Assembly (NCBI RefSeq): GCF_000284255.1
Contig: NC_017075.1
Coordinates: 2,604,001 to 2,668,000 of the forward strand
Direction: 5' to 3'
Source of the DNA: Rubrivivax gelatinosus IL144
GTDB taxonomy: Bacteria > Pseudomonadota > Gammaproteobacteria > Burkholderiales > Burkholderiaceae_C
DNA: 64,000 nucleotides
Each line of letters begins with the position of its first letter. Within the stretch, counting starts at the first letter, position 1. Positions 56,239 to 64,000 of this stretch are shown one piece after another. The notes under the pieces were generated by a model, which was given only the letters and a program-made list of their open reading frames with translations, did not search any database and was not told the DNA's origin. Both the position numbers and the translations under genes were made by a program.

Positions 56239-57963
56239 TCAGGCCTTGGCGCTGTGGGCGCGGTACTTCTCCAGCAGCCGGCGCGGGGGCTGGAAGGCGT
56301 CGCGGCGGAAGGGCTCGGCCAGCGCCTGCGTCAGCACGAGGTTGATGACCGTCGGCCGGCCCGAGGCCAGCGCGGCACGCAGCGCCGGGCCGATGTCGGC
56401 CTCGCGCGTGACCGTCACGCCGTCGGCGCCCATTGCGCGCGCGAGTTCGGCCCAGTCGGGGTTGCGCAGCTCGCTGCCGAGGAAGCGACTGTCGAAGTAG
56501 TCGATCTGGTTGCGCTTCTCGGCGCCCCACTGGCCGTTGTTGAAGACCACGGCGACGACGGCGATGTTCTCGCGCACGGCGGTCAGCACCTCGGCCAGGC
56601 TCATGCCCCAGGCGCCGTCGCCGACGTAGGCCACGACCGGACGCTGCGGCGCGCCGACCTTGGCGCCCAGCGCTGTCGGGTAGGCGTAGCCGCAGTTGCC
56701 GAAGGGCCCGGCGGCGAGGAAGGAGTCGGGCTGCGCGAAGGCCAGGTAGCTGTTGGCGACCGAGCAGACGTTGCCGATGTCGGTGCTGACGATGGCGTCC
56801 GGCGGCAGCGCCGCGGCCAGCGCCGCCAGCGCCCGCCGCGGGTCGACGCGCTCGGCCTCGTTCTGCCCGGCGCGCTCGGCGAGCTCGGCCGCCCAGGCGC
56901 GGCGCTCCGCCGCGACGAGCGCGATGCGGCCCGCGTCCGCCGTGCGCGGGCCCTGCGTCGCCTGCAGCTTCTCCAGCAGCACCGCGGCCGCCAGCCGGGC
57001 GTCGCCCTGCACGGCGACGTCGACCGGCTTGACCAGGCCGAGCACGCGGCCGTCGACGTCGACCTGGATCACCTTGGCGCCGCGCGGCCAGTAGTCGAAG
57101 CCGTACTGCGGCAGCGTGCCGAACGGCCCCAGCCGGGTGCCCAGCGCGAGCACGACGTCGGCGCGGTGGATCAGGTTCATCGCCGCGCGCGAGCCCTGGT
57201 AGCCCAGCGGCCCGGCGGCCAGCGGGTGCTCGTCGGGGAAGCTGTCGTTGTGCAGGTAGGAGTTGACGACCGGCGCGCCGAGTTGCTCGGCCAGCGCGAT
57301 CAGCTCGGCACGGCCGCCGGCGGCGTTGACGCCGGCACCGGCGACGATGACCGGGAACTTGGCAGCCGCCAGCAGCTCGGCGGCGCGCGTCAGCGCGGCG
57401 AGGTCGCCGGCGCCGCGGCGGATGGGCAGCGGCGTCGGCAGCACGGTCTCGAACTCGCCGTAGAAGTGGTCGCGCGGGATGTTGAGCTGGGTCGGGCCGC
57501 GTTCGAGCTGGGCGAGCTGAAACGCGCGGTGCGTCAGCTCGGCGATGCGCGAAGGCGCGTTGACGTGCGCCTGGTACTTGGTGATCTTCGAGAAGATCGG
57601 CAGCTGCTCGGTCTCCTGGAAGCCGCCCAGCCCGGAGGTCTTCGACGCCGCCTCGGGCGTGATGACGACCAGCGGCGTGTGGCCCCAGTACGCCGCCGCG
57701 ACCGCGGTGACGAAGTTGGTGACCCCGGGCCCGTTCTGCGCGATGCACACGCCGGTGCGGCCGGTGACCCGGGCGTAGCCGTCGGCCATGTGCGCGGCGT
57801 TCTGCTCGTGCGCGGTCGAGATGAAGCGGATGCCGGCCAGCGGAAACAGGTCGTGGGCGTCCATGTAGGCCGAGCCGACGATGCCGAAGACCTCGGTCAC
57901 GCCGTGGGCGGCCAGGGTCTCGACGAAGGCCTCGGAAGCGGAGATTCGCACAGGGGTTGGCAT
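56239..57963 (-). CDS. xsc: Sulfoacetaldehyde acetyltransferase
   Basis: 574 residues, thiamine-pyrophosphate enzyme. N-terminal PYR domain with HGVTEVFGIVGSAYMDAHD and HEQNAAHMADGYARVTGR (catalytic Glu region), central domain, and C-terminal PP domain with GDG and NN motif (YVGDGAWGMSLAEVL, then FNNGQWGAEKRNQ). The SAYMDAHDLFP region is typical of Xsc rather than acetolactate synthase. It cleaves sulfoacetaldehyde with phosphate to acetyl phosphate and sulfite. Divergent from the aminotransferase across 223 bases. Phosphotransacetylase is not in the window. Confidence 0.93.
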   Translation of the reverse strand: MPTPVRISASEAFVETLAAHGVTEVFGIVGSAYMDAHDLFPLAGIRFISTAHEQNAAHMADGYARVTGRTGVCIAQNGPGVTNFVTAVAAAYWGHTPLVVITPEAASKTSGLGGFQETEQLPIFSKITKYQAHVNAPSRIAELTHRAFQLAQLERGPTQLNIPRDHFYGEFETVLPTPLPIRRGAGDLAALTRAAELLAAAKFPVIVAGAGVNAAGGRAELIALAEQLGAPVVNSYLHNDSFPDEHPLAAGPLGYQGSRAAMNLIHRADVVLALGTRLGPFGTLPQYGFDYWPRGAKVIQVDVDGRVLGLVKPVDVAVQGDARLAAAVLLEKLQATQGPRTADAGRIALVAAERRAWAAELAERAGQNEAERVDPRRALAALAAALPPDAIVSTDIGNVCSVANSYLAFAQPDSFLAAGPFGNCGYAYPTALGAKVGAPQRPVVAYVGDGAWGMSLAEVLTAVRENIAVVAVVFNNGQWGAEKRNQIDYFDSRFLGSELRNPDWAELARAMGADGVTVTREADIGPALRAALASGRPTVINLVLTQALAEPFRRDAFQPPRRLLEKYRAHSAKA

Positions 57964-58186
57964 GGGGACGATGCGGTTGGAGCTGCGGCGCGGGCCGCGG
58001 CGGGCCGCTGATCTTCCCGGCGCGCGGGCGGCTCCGGTTCTGCGTTATGCGAGCAAGCGAATGCGCGCCGCGCCTACGGCGCAAAGCGACTGAAGAGCGT
58101 CGTTTCGCGTCGTTGCCGGTGGGGCAGAGCGGGCCGTCCAATGCCGACGGGCACCCCGCCCGACCGCCCCGCTTGCGAGAACCGCC
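57964..58186. other. Divergent control region between xsc and the taurine aminotransferase
   Basis: 223 bases without a gene. It must carry both promoters. The segment around 58041-58110 is relatively AT-rich and includes GCGCCG-N6-CGGCGC (58065-58082), a possible small hairpin or operator. No sigma-54 site and no recognisable TauR-type operator was seen. Confidence 0.4.
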
Positions 58187-59515
58187 TTGCCGTCCGATCC
58201 GACGTCCGCTGCCGTCCTGAGCCCCCATCTCTGGTTGCCGTTCACGCCCAACCGCGACTTCGCGCGCCAGCCGAAGATCCTCGCCGCCGCCAGCGGCGTG
58301 CACTACCGCGACACGGCGGGGCGGCCGATCCTCGACGGCTCCTCGGGCCTGTTCTCGGTGGCCGCCGGCCACGGCCGCGAGGAGATCGTGCGCGCCGTCG
58401 CGACCCAGCTCGAGCAGCTCGACTTCGCGCCGACCTTCTACCGCGCGCACCCGCCGGGTTTCGAGGCCGCACGCCGCCTCGCGTCCATCCTGCCCGAGGG
58501 CCTGGACCGCGTGTTCTTCGTCAACTCGGGCTCCGAGGCGGTGGACAGCGCGATGAAGATCGCGCTGGCCTACCACCGCGCCCGCGGCGAGGCCCGGCGC
58601 ACGATCTTCGTCTCGCGCGAACGCGCCTATCACGGCGTCAACCTCGGCGGCCTGTCGCTGGCGGGCATCGTCAACAACCGGCGCGCCTTCGCCGGCGCGC
58701 TGCCGGGCGTGCCGCTGCTGCGCCACACGCTGCTGCCGGGCCAGCGCTTCGTGCTCGGCGAGCCGGCCGAAGGCGCCGAACTGGCCGACGACCTGCTGCG
58801 CATCATCGCCAGCCACGGCGCCGAGAACATCGCCGCCGTCTTCGTCGAGCCGATCGCCGGCTCCACCGGCGTCATCGTGCCGCCGCGCGGCTATCTGCAG
58901 CGGCTGCGCGAGATCACGCGTGCGCACGGCATCCTCCTCGTCTTCGACGAGGTCATCACCGGCTTCGGCCGCACCGGCCAGGCCTTCGCCTCGCAGAGCT
59001 TCGGCGTCGTGCCCGACCTGCTGACGATGGCCAAGGCGATCACCAACGGCGTCATCCCCGCCGGTGCCGTGGCGGTCGACCGGCGCATCCAGCAGACGAT
59101 CTTCGACGCCGCGCCCGAGCAGCAGATCGAGTTCTTCCACGGCTACACGACCGGCGGCCATCCGGTGGCCGCCGCGGCGGCGATCGCGACGCTGGCGCTG
59201 TACGAGCGCGAGAAGCTGTTCGAGCGCGGCCGGGCGCTGGCGCCGTACTTCCTGGAGCGCCTGGCGACGCTGCGCGAGCTGCCGGTGGTCGCCGACCTGC
59301 GCGGCTACGGCCTGCTGGCCGGCGTCGAGTTCGCGCCCGACGGCGCGCCCGGCGCACGCGGCTACCGCTTGCAGCAAACGCTGTTCGACGCCGGGCTGCA
59401 CCTCAAGACCACCGGCGACACCGCGATCCTGGCGCCGCCCCTGGTCGCCACGCCGGCCCACGTCGACGAGATCGTCTCGATCCTGCGCCGCGTGCTCGCC
59501 GCCGAGCGCGTCTGA
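58187..59515 (+). CDS. tpa: Taurine:pyruvate aminotransferase (class III, PLP)
   Basis: 442 residues. Starts at TTG 58187, the only start codon in frame after the TGA at 58091. The product opens HLWLPFTPNRDFARQPKILA, typical of Tpa-like omega-aminotransferases. PLP residues: VFDEVITGFGRTG (Asp) and MAKAITNGVIPAGAVAV (Schiff-base Lys). It moves the amino group of taurine to pyruvate, giving sulfoacetaldehyde and alanine, the substrate for Xsc across the divergent gap. Alanine dehydrogenase, which regenerates pyruvate, is not in the window. Other omega-amine substrates are possible. Confidence 0.85.
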   Translation: MPSDPTSAAVLSPHLWLPFTPNRDFARQPKILAAASGVHYRDTAGRPILDGSSGLFSVAAGHGREEIVRAVATQLEQLDFAPTFYRAHPPGFEAARRLASILPEGLDRVFFVNSGSEAVDSAMKIALAYHRARGEARRTIFVSRERAYHGVNLGGLSLAGIVNNRRAFAGALPGVPLLRHTLLPGQRFVLGEPAEGAELADDLLRIIASHGAENIAAVFVEPIAGSTGVIVPPRGYLQRLREITRAHGILLVFDEVITGFGRTGQAFASQSFGVVPDLLTMAKAITNGVIPAGAVAVDRRIQQTIFDAAPEQQIEFFHGYTTGGHPVAAAAAIATLALYEREKLFERGRALAPYFLERLATLRELPVVADLRGYGLLAGVEFAPDGAPGARGYRLQQTLFDAGLHLKTTGDTAILAPPLVATPAHVDEIVSILRRVLAAERV

Positions 59516-59561
59516 GGCCGGCGGCCGCTGTTTCCCATCACCACCACCCTGAGGACACCCG

Positions 59562-60539
59562 ATGAAACTCACCCGCCGCGCCCTGGCCACCGCCGCTCTG
59601 GCCGCGCTCGCGTGCACGCCCGCCGCCTGGGCCGCCGACACCGTGACGATCGCCTACCAGACCGGCGTCGACCCGTCGAAGGTGGCGCAGGCCGACGGCG
59701 CCTACGAGAAGGCCACCGGGGCCAGGATCGACTGGCGCAAGTTCGACGCCGGCGCCGAAGTCATCACCGCGGTCGCGTCGGGTGACGTGCAGATCGGCTA
59801 CGTCGGCTCCAGCCCGATCGCCGCCGCCGCCAGCCGCGGCGTGCCGGCGCAGACCTTCCTCGTCGCCGCCCAGCTGGGCGCGTCGGAGGCGCTGGTCGTG
59901 CGCAACGGCAGCGGCATCACCAAGCCGGCCGACCTGGCGGGCAAGAAGGTCGCGGTGCCTTTCGTGTCCACCGGCCACTACAGCCTGCTGGCTGCGCTCA
60001 AGCACTGGAAGATCGACCCGTCCAAGGTCCAGATCCTGAACCTGCGTCCGCCCGAGATCACCGCCGCCTGGCAGCGCGGCGACATCGACGCCACCTACGT
60101 CTGGGACCCGGCGCTGGGCAACGCCAAGGCCAGCGGCAAGGTGCTGGCGACCTCGGCCGACCTCGCCAAGTGGGGCGCGCCGACCTTCGACGGCTGGATC
60201 GTGCGCAAGGACTTCGCCGAGAAGAACCCCGAGTTCGTCGCCCGCTTCGCGCGCGTGACGCTGGACGCCTACGCCGCCTTCCGCGCCGACCCCAAGGGCT
60301 GGATCGCCAAGAGCGAGCACATCGACAAGATCGCCCGCATCACCGGCGCGAAGAAGGAGGACATCCCGGGCCTGCTCGAAGGCAACGTCTTCCCGACCGC
60401 CAAGGAGCAGCAGGCGCTGCTCGCGTCGTCGACCGCCAAGGCGCTGGCCGCGACCTCGGCCTTCCTGAAGGAGCAGGGCAAGGTCGACAGCGTGCAGCCC
60501 GACTACGCGCCCTTCGTCACCGCCGCCTTCGTCAAGTAA
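59562..60539 (+). CDS. tauA: Taurine ABC transporter, substrate-binding protein
   Basis: 325 residues, signal peptide (about 1-24, WA-ADT). TauA family: VTIAYQTGVDPSKVAQADG, YVGSSPIAAAASRGV, KVAVPFVSTGHYSLLA and PPEITAAWQRGDIDATYVWDP. It binds taurine or a related sulfonate in the periplasm. GAGGA lies before the ATG. First gene of tauABC; three bases separate it from tauB. Confidence 0.92.
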   Translation: MKLTRRALATAALAALACTPAAWAADTVTIAYQTGVDPSKVAQADGAYEKATGARIDWRKFDAGAEVITAVASGDVQIGYVGSSPIAAAASRGVPAQTFLVAAQLGASEALVVRNGSGITKPADLAGKKVAVPFVSTGHYSLLAALKHWKIDPSKVQILNLRPPEITAAWQRGDIDATYVWDPALGNAKASGKVLATSADLAKWGAPTFDGWIVRKDFAEKNPEFVARFARVTLDAYAAFRADPKGWIAKSEHIDKIARITGAKKEDIPGLLEGNVFPTAKEQQALLASSTAKALAATSAFLKEQGKVDSVQPDYAPFVTAAFVK

Positions 60540-60542
60540 GCC

Positions 60543-61321
<779 letters not shown>

Positions 61322-61325
<4 letters not shown>

Positions 61326-62170
61326 GCGCGCCGGAGATGGTCGTCGTCGTGCTGCCGCCGCGCACCGAGGCCGCGCCGCCGGCACGCTCGCGCCGGGCGG
61401 CGCTGTCGGTCGGCACGATCAGCGCGATCACGCTCGGCACGCTGCTGGCGCTGTGGTGGGCGGTGACGGCGGCGGGCTGGATCGCGCCGCTGTTCCTGCC
61501 GTCGCCGGTGGCCGTGGCGCGCAAGGCCTGGCTGCTGGCGACTCAGGGTTTCATGGACGCCACGCTGTGGCAGCACCTGGGCGCGAGCCTGGGGCGCGTG
61601 ATGAGCGCGCTGCTGGCGGCCATCGTGCTGGGCGTGCCGGTCGGCGTGGCCACCGGCTTGTCGCGTGTCGCACGCGGCGTGCTGGACCCGCTGATCGAGC
61701 TCTATCGCCCGGTGCCGCCGCTGGCCTATCTGCCGCTGATCGTCATCTGGTTCGGCATCGGCGAGCTGTCCAAGGTGCTGCTGATCTTCCTGGCGATCTT
61801 CGCGCCGATCGCCATCGCCACCTCGGTCGGCGTGCGCCAGGTCTCCGAGAACCGGCTGCGCGCCGCGCAGTCGCTGGGCGCCACGCGCGTGCAGCTGGTG
61901 CGCCATGTCATCCTGCCCAGCGCCTTGCCCGACATCCTGACCGGCATCCGCATCGGCCTGGGCACCGGCTGGTCGACGCTGGTCGCTGCCGAACTGGTGG
62001 CCGCCACCAGCGGCCTGGGCTTCATGGTGCAGTCGGCGGCGCAGTTTCTCGTCACCGACGTCGTCGTGCTCGGCATCCTGATCATCGCGGCGATCGCCTT
62101 CGCGCTGGAGTTCGCGCTGCGCGCCGCCGAGCGCCGTCTCGCGCCGTGGCGGCGCCAGGCGCGAGGCTGA
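61322..62170 (+). CDS. tauC: Taurine ABC transporter, permease
   Basis: 282 residues from GTG 61322 (GTGA overlap); ATG 61337 also fits. About six transmembrane helices with the EAA-type loop [21 protein letters not shown] that contacts TauB, and [18 protein letters not shown] of the TauC/SsuC group. The GMC dehydrogenase follows after eight bases, so it is probably in the same transcript. Confidence 0.92.
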
Positions 62171-62178
62171 CGCGGCCG

Positions 62179-63849
62179 ATGTCCGTCGAGACCTGGGACT
62201 ACATCGTCGTCGGCGCCGGCTCGGCCGGCTGCGCGCTGGCCGCGCGGCTGAGCGAGGACCCGGCGGTGCGCGTGCTGCTGCTCGAGGCCGGGCCGCGCGA
62301 CCGTTCGCCGTGGATCCACCTGCCGATCGGCTACGGCAAGACGATGTGGAGCGAGCGCCTGAACTGGCGCTTCCACACCGAGCCGCAGCGCGAGATGGAC
62401 GGCCGGCGCCTGTACTGGCCGCGCGGCCGCACGCTGGGCGGCAGCAGCTCGATCAACGGCCTGATCTACATCCGCGGCCAGCGCGAGGACTACGACGGCT
62501 GGGCCGCGCTCGGCAACCCCGGCTGGAGCTGGGACGAGGTGCTGCCGTACTTCGTGCGCAGCGAATGCAACGAGCGCGGCGCCAGCGCGCTGCACGGCGA
62601 CGCCGGGCCGCTGCGCGTCTCGGACATCGGCGCCGCGCATCCGCTGGTGGAGAGCTTCATCGACGGTGCACGCGCGATCGGCCTGCCGCGCAACGACGAC
62701 TTCAACGGCCCGTCGCAGGAGGGTGCGGGCTACTACCAGCTCACCACCTGGCGCGGCTGGCGCTGGAGCGCGGCGCGCGCCTACCTGCAGCCGGCGCGGC
62801 GGCGGCACAACCTGCATGTGCTGACCGGGGCCCAGGCCACCGGCCTGGTGTTCGAGGGCCGGCGTGCGGTCGGCGTGCGCTGGCGGCGCGGCGAGCGCAC
62901 GCACGAAGCGCGCGCCACGGCCGAGGTGCTGCTGTGCGCCGGCGCCGTGCAGTCGCCGCAGCTGCTGCAGGTCTCCGGCGTCGGCGACCCGGAACATCTG
63001 CAGTCGATCGGCGTGCCGCTGCGCCACGCGCTGCCCGGCGTCGGCCGCAACCTGCAGGACCATCTGCAGCTGCGCCTGATCTACGAATGCACGCGGCCGA
63101 TCACGACCAACGACCAGCTGCGCAGCTGGCGCGGGCGCGCGGCGATCGCGCTGCAGTGGGCGCTGCACCGCAGCGGGCCGCTGGCCGTCGGCATCAACCA
63201 GGGCGGGGCCTTCGTGCGTGCGCTGCCCGAGTCGACGCGCCCGGACACCCAGTTCCACGTCGCGACGCTGTCGGCCGACATGGCCGGCGGCAAGGTCCAC
63301 CCGTTTTCCGGCTTCACGGTCTCGGTGTGCCAGCTGCGGCCGGCCTCGCGCGGCTGGGTGCTGGCGGCCTCGCCCGACGCGCTGCAGGCGCCGCGCATCC
63401 AGCCGCGTTACCTCAGCGCCCCCGAGGACCGCCGCGCCGCCGTCGCCGCGCTGCATGCGGCGCGCGCCATCGTCGCGACACCGCCGATGCGTGCGCTGGT
63501 GCACCACGAGCACAAGCCCGGCCTGGCGGCGCACGAGGGCGACGACTCGCTGCTGGCCTTCGCGCGGCGCGAGGGCGCGACGATCTTCCACCCGGTCGGC
63601 ACCTGCCGCATGGGGCCGGACGAGGGTGCCGTCGTCGACGCCGCGCTGCGTGTGCGCGGGCTGCAAGGGCTGCGCGTCGTCGACGCCTCGGTGATGCCGA
63701 CGCTGGTCTCGGGCAACACGCACGCGGCGGCGGTGATGATCGCCGAGAAGGCCGCCGACCTGATCCGCCACGAGCGCCGCGGCACGGCGGCAGCGGCCGG
63801 ATATCGGTCGTCGGATTTCGCAGTCGACGCCGCCGGGGCCGCTTCCTAG
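62179..63849 (+). CDS. GMC oxidoreductase, possible isethionate dehydrogenase
   Basis: 556 residues, FAD-dependent: dinucleotide fold YIVVGAGSAGCALAARLSE, GMC signature 1 GRTLGGSSSINGLIYIRG, signature 2 near GAVQSPQLLQVSGVG, and the catalytic His and second active residue in FHPVGTCRMG and SGNTHAAAV. Similar to choline and alcohol dehydrogenases of this family. Co-transcribed with tauABC and near xsc, it resembles the IseJ arrangement in which a GMC enzyme oxidises isethionate to sulfoacetaldehyde. Choline or another alcohol remains possible. Confidence 0.8.
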   Translation: MSVETWDYIVVGAGSAGCALAARLSEDPAVRVLLLEAGPRDRSPWIHLPIGYGKTMWSERLNWRFHTEPQREMDGRRLYWPRGRTLGGSSSINGLIYIRGQREDYDGWAALGNPGWSWDEVLPYFVRSECNERGASALHGDAGPLRVSDIGAAHPLVESFIDGARAIGLPRNDDFNGPSQEGAGYYQLTTWRGWRWSAARAYLQPARRRHNLHVLTGAQATGLVFEGRRAVGVRWRRGERTHEARATAEVLLCAGAVQSPQLLQVSGVGDPEHLQSIGVPLRHALPGVGRNLQDHLQLRLIYECTRPITTNDQLRSWRGRAAIALQWALHRSGPLAVGINQGGAFVRALPESTRPDTQFHVATLSADMAGGKVHPFSGFTVSVCQLRPASRGWVLAASPDALQAPRIQPRYLSAPEDRRAAVAALHAARAIVATPPMRALVHHEHKPGLAAHEGDDSLLAFARREGATIFHPVGTCRMGPDEGAVVDAALRVRGLQGLRVVDASVMPTLVSGNTHAAAVMIAEKAADLIRHERRGTAAAAGYRSSDFAVDAAGAAS

Positions 63850-63882
63850 GCTGGGCGCTTCCTCCACTGCCGCGAACCCGCC

Positions 63883-64000
63883 ATGACCGTTTCCCGCCTC
63901 CGCCGCGCGCTGCTGGCCGCCTCGGCCGCCGCCGTCGCGCTGCCCGTGCTCGCCCAGCCCGCCGCCGCACCGGCCGAAGTGCGCATCGGCTTCCAGAAGG
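63883..64000 (+). CDS. Aliphatic-sulfonate-type ABC binding protein, 3'-truncated by window edge
   Basis: Only 39 residues are present: signal peptide MTVSRLRRALLAASAAAVAL with LA-Q cleavage, then EVRIGFQK, the start of SsuA-like mature proteins. It would be a second sulfonate-uptake system next to tauABC. The rest is outside the window. Confidence 0.6.
   Translation, partial: MTVSRLRRALLAASAAAVALPVLAQPAAAPAEVRIGFQK

Noticed and set aside
54971..59641. A 1556-codon open frame on the minus strand
   Set aside because: Only its 3' part (54971-56221) is a gene. The rest runs out of frame through xsc and antisense to the aminotransferase, an effect of very high GC.

Overview
The window is very GC-rich DNA with tightly packed genes and a few TTG or GTG starts. 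Gene content points to a betaproteobacterium of the Burkholderiales, most like the Rubrivivax/Leptothrix/Roseateles group: Bug-type binding proteins, PA2169-like and hemerythrin stress proteins, and Xsc/Tpa/Tau and Suy sulfonate genes. The genus is an inference. I see no tRNA, rRNA, CRISPR array, insertion sequence or prophage.

The first two thirds (about 1-41.8 kb) hold envelope, glycan and stress genes. They are a frame-broken hybrid kinase; small exported proteins; an NtrC-type sigma-54 activator (3024-4448); a UDP-sugar decarboxylase/deacetylase/glycosyltransferase operon diverging from topoisomerase IB; a large hybrid kinase with HPt; and a seven-gene glycan operon with a carbamoyltransferase (12057-19888). 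These are followed by an SDR/isochorismatase pair; a glycosyltransferase/PAP2/metallopeptidase/L,D-transpeptidase operon; a yqjDE-like stress operon ending in a membrane-anchored lipocalin; three hemerythrins; a second hybrid kinase; a phospholipase-D-like protein with damaged motifs; and rpoN (40384-41814).

The main discovery is regulatory. Nearly every transcription unit in this part has a sigma-54 (-24/-12) promoter, GGCA(C/T)-N5-TTGC or a close variant, correctly oriented and usually 11-80 bases before the start codon. I read 12 strict and 10 near matches, one of them in front of rpoN itself. A sigma factor, an activator, sensor kinases and about 20 candidate target units therefore lie together. 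This looks like a self-contained sigma-54 envelope/stress regulon. No such site was seen in the last third.

The last third (about 42.7-64 kb) is for organosulfur use. It has a sulfolactate cassette (suyA-suyB, an Ldh-family dehydrogenase and a TTT binding protein); a TonB receptor with a flavin monooxygenase; a serine-type sulfatase with its radical-SAM maturase; a split YeeE/YedE transporter; a FadL-type porin; xsc divergent from taurine:pyruvate aminotransferase; tauABC; a GMC dehydrogenase that may oxidise isethionate; and the start of another sulfonate-binding protein. Taurine and probably isethionate would converge on sulfoacetaldehyde (Xsc, to acetyl phosphate and sulfite), and sulfolactate on pyruvate and sulfite.
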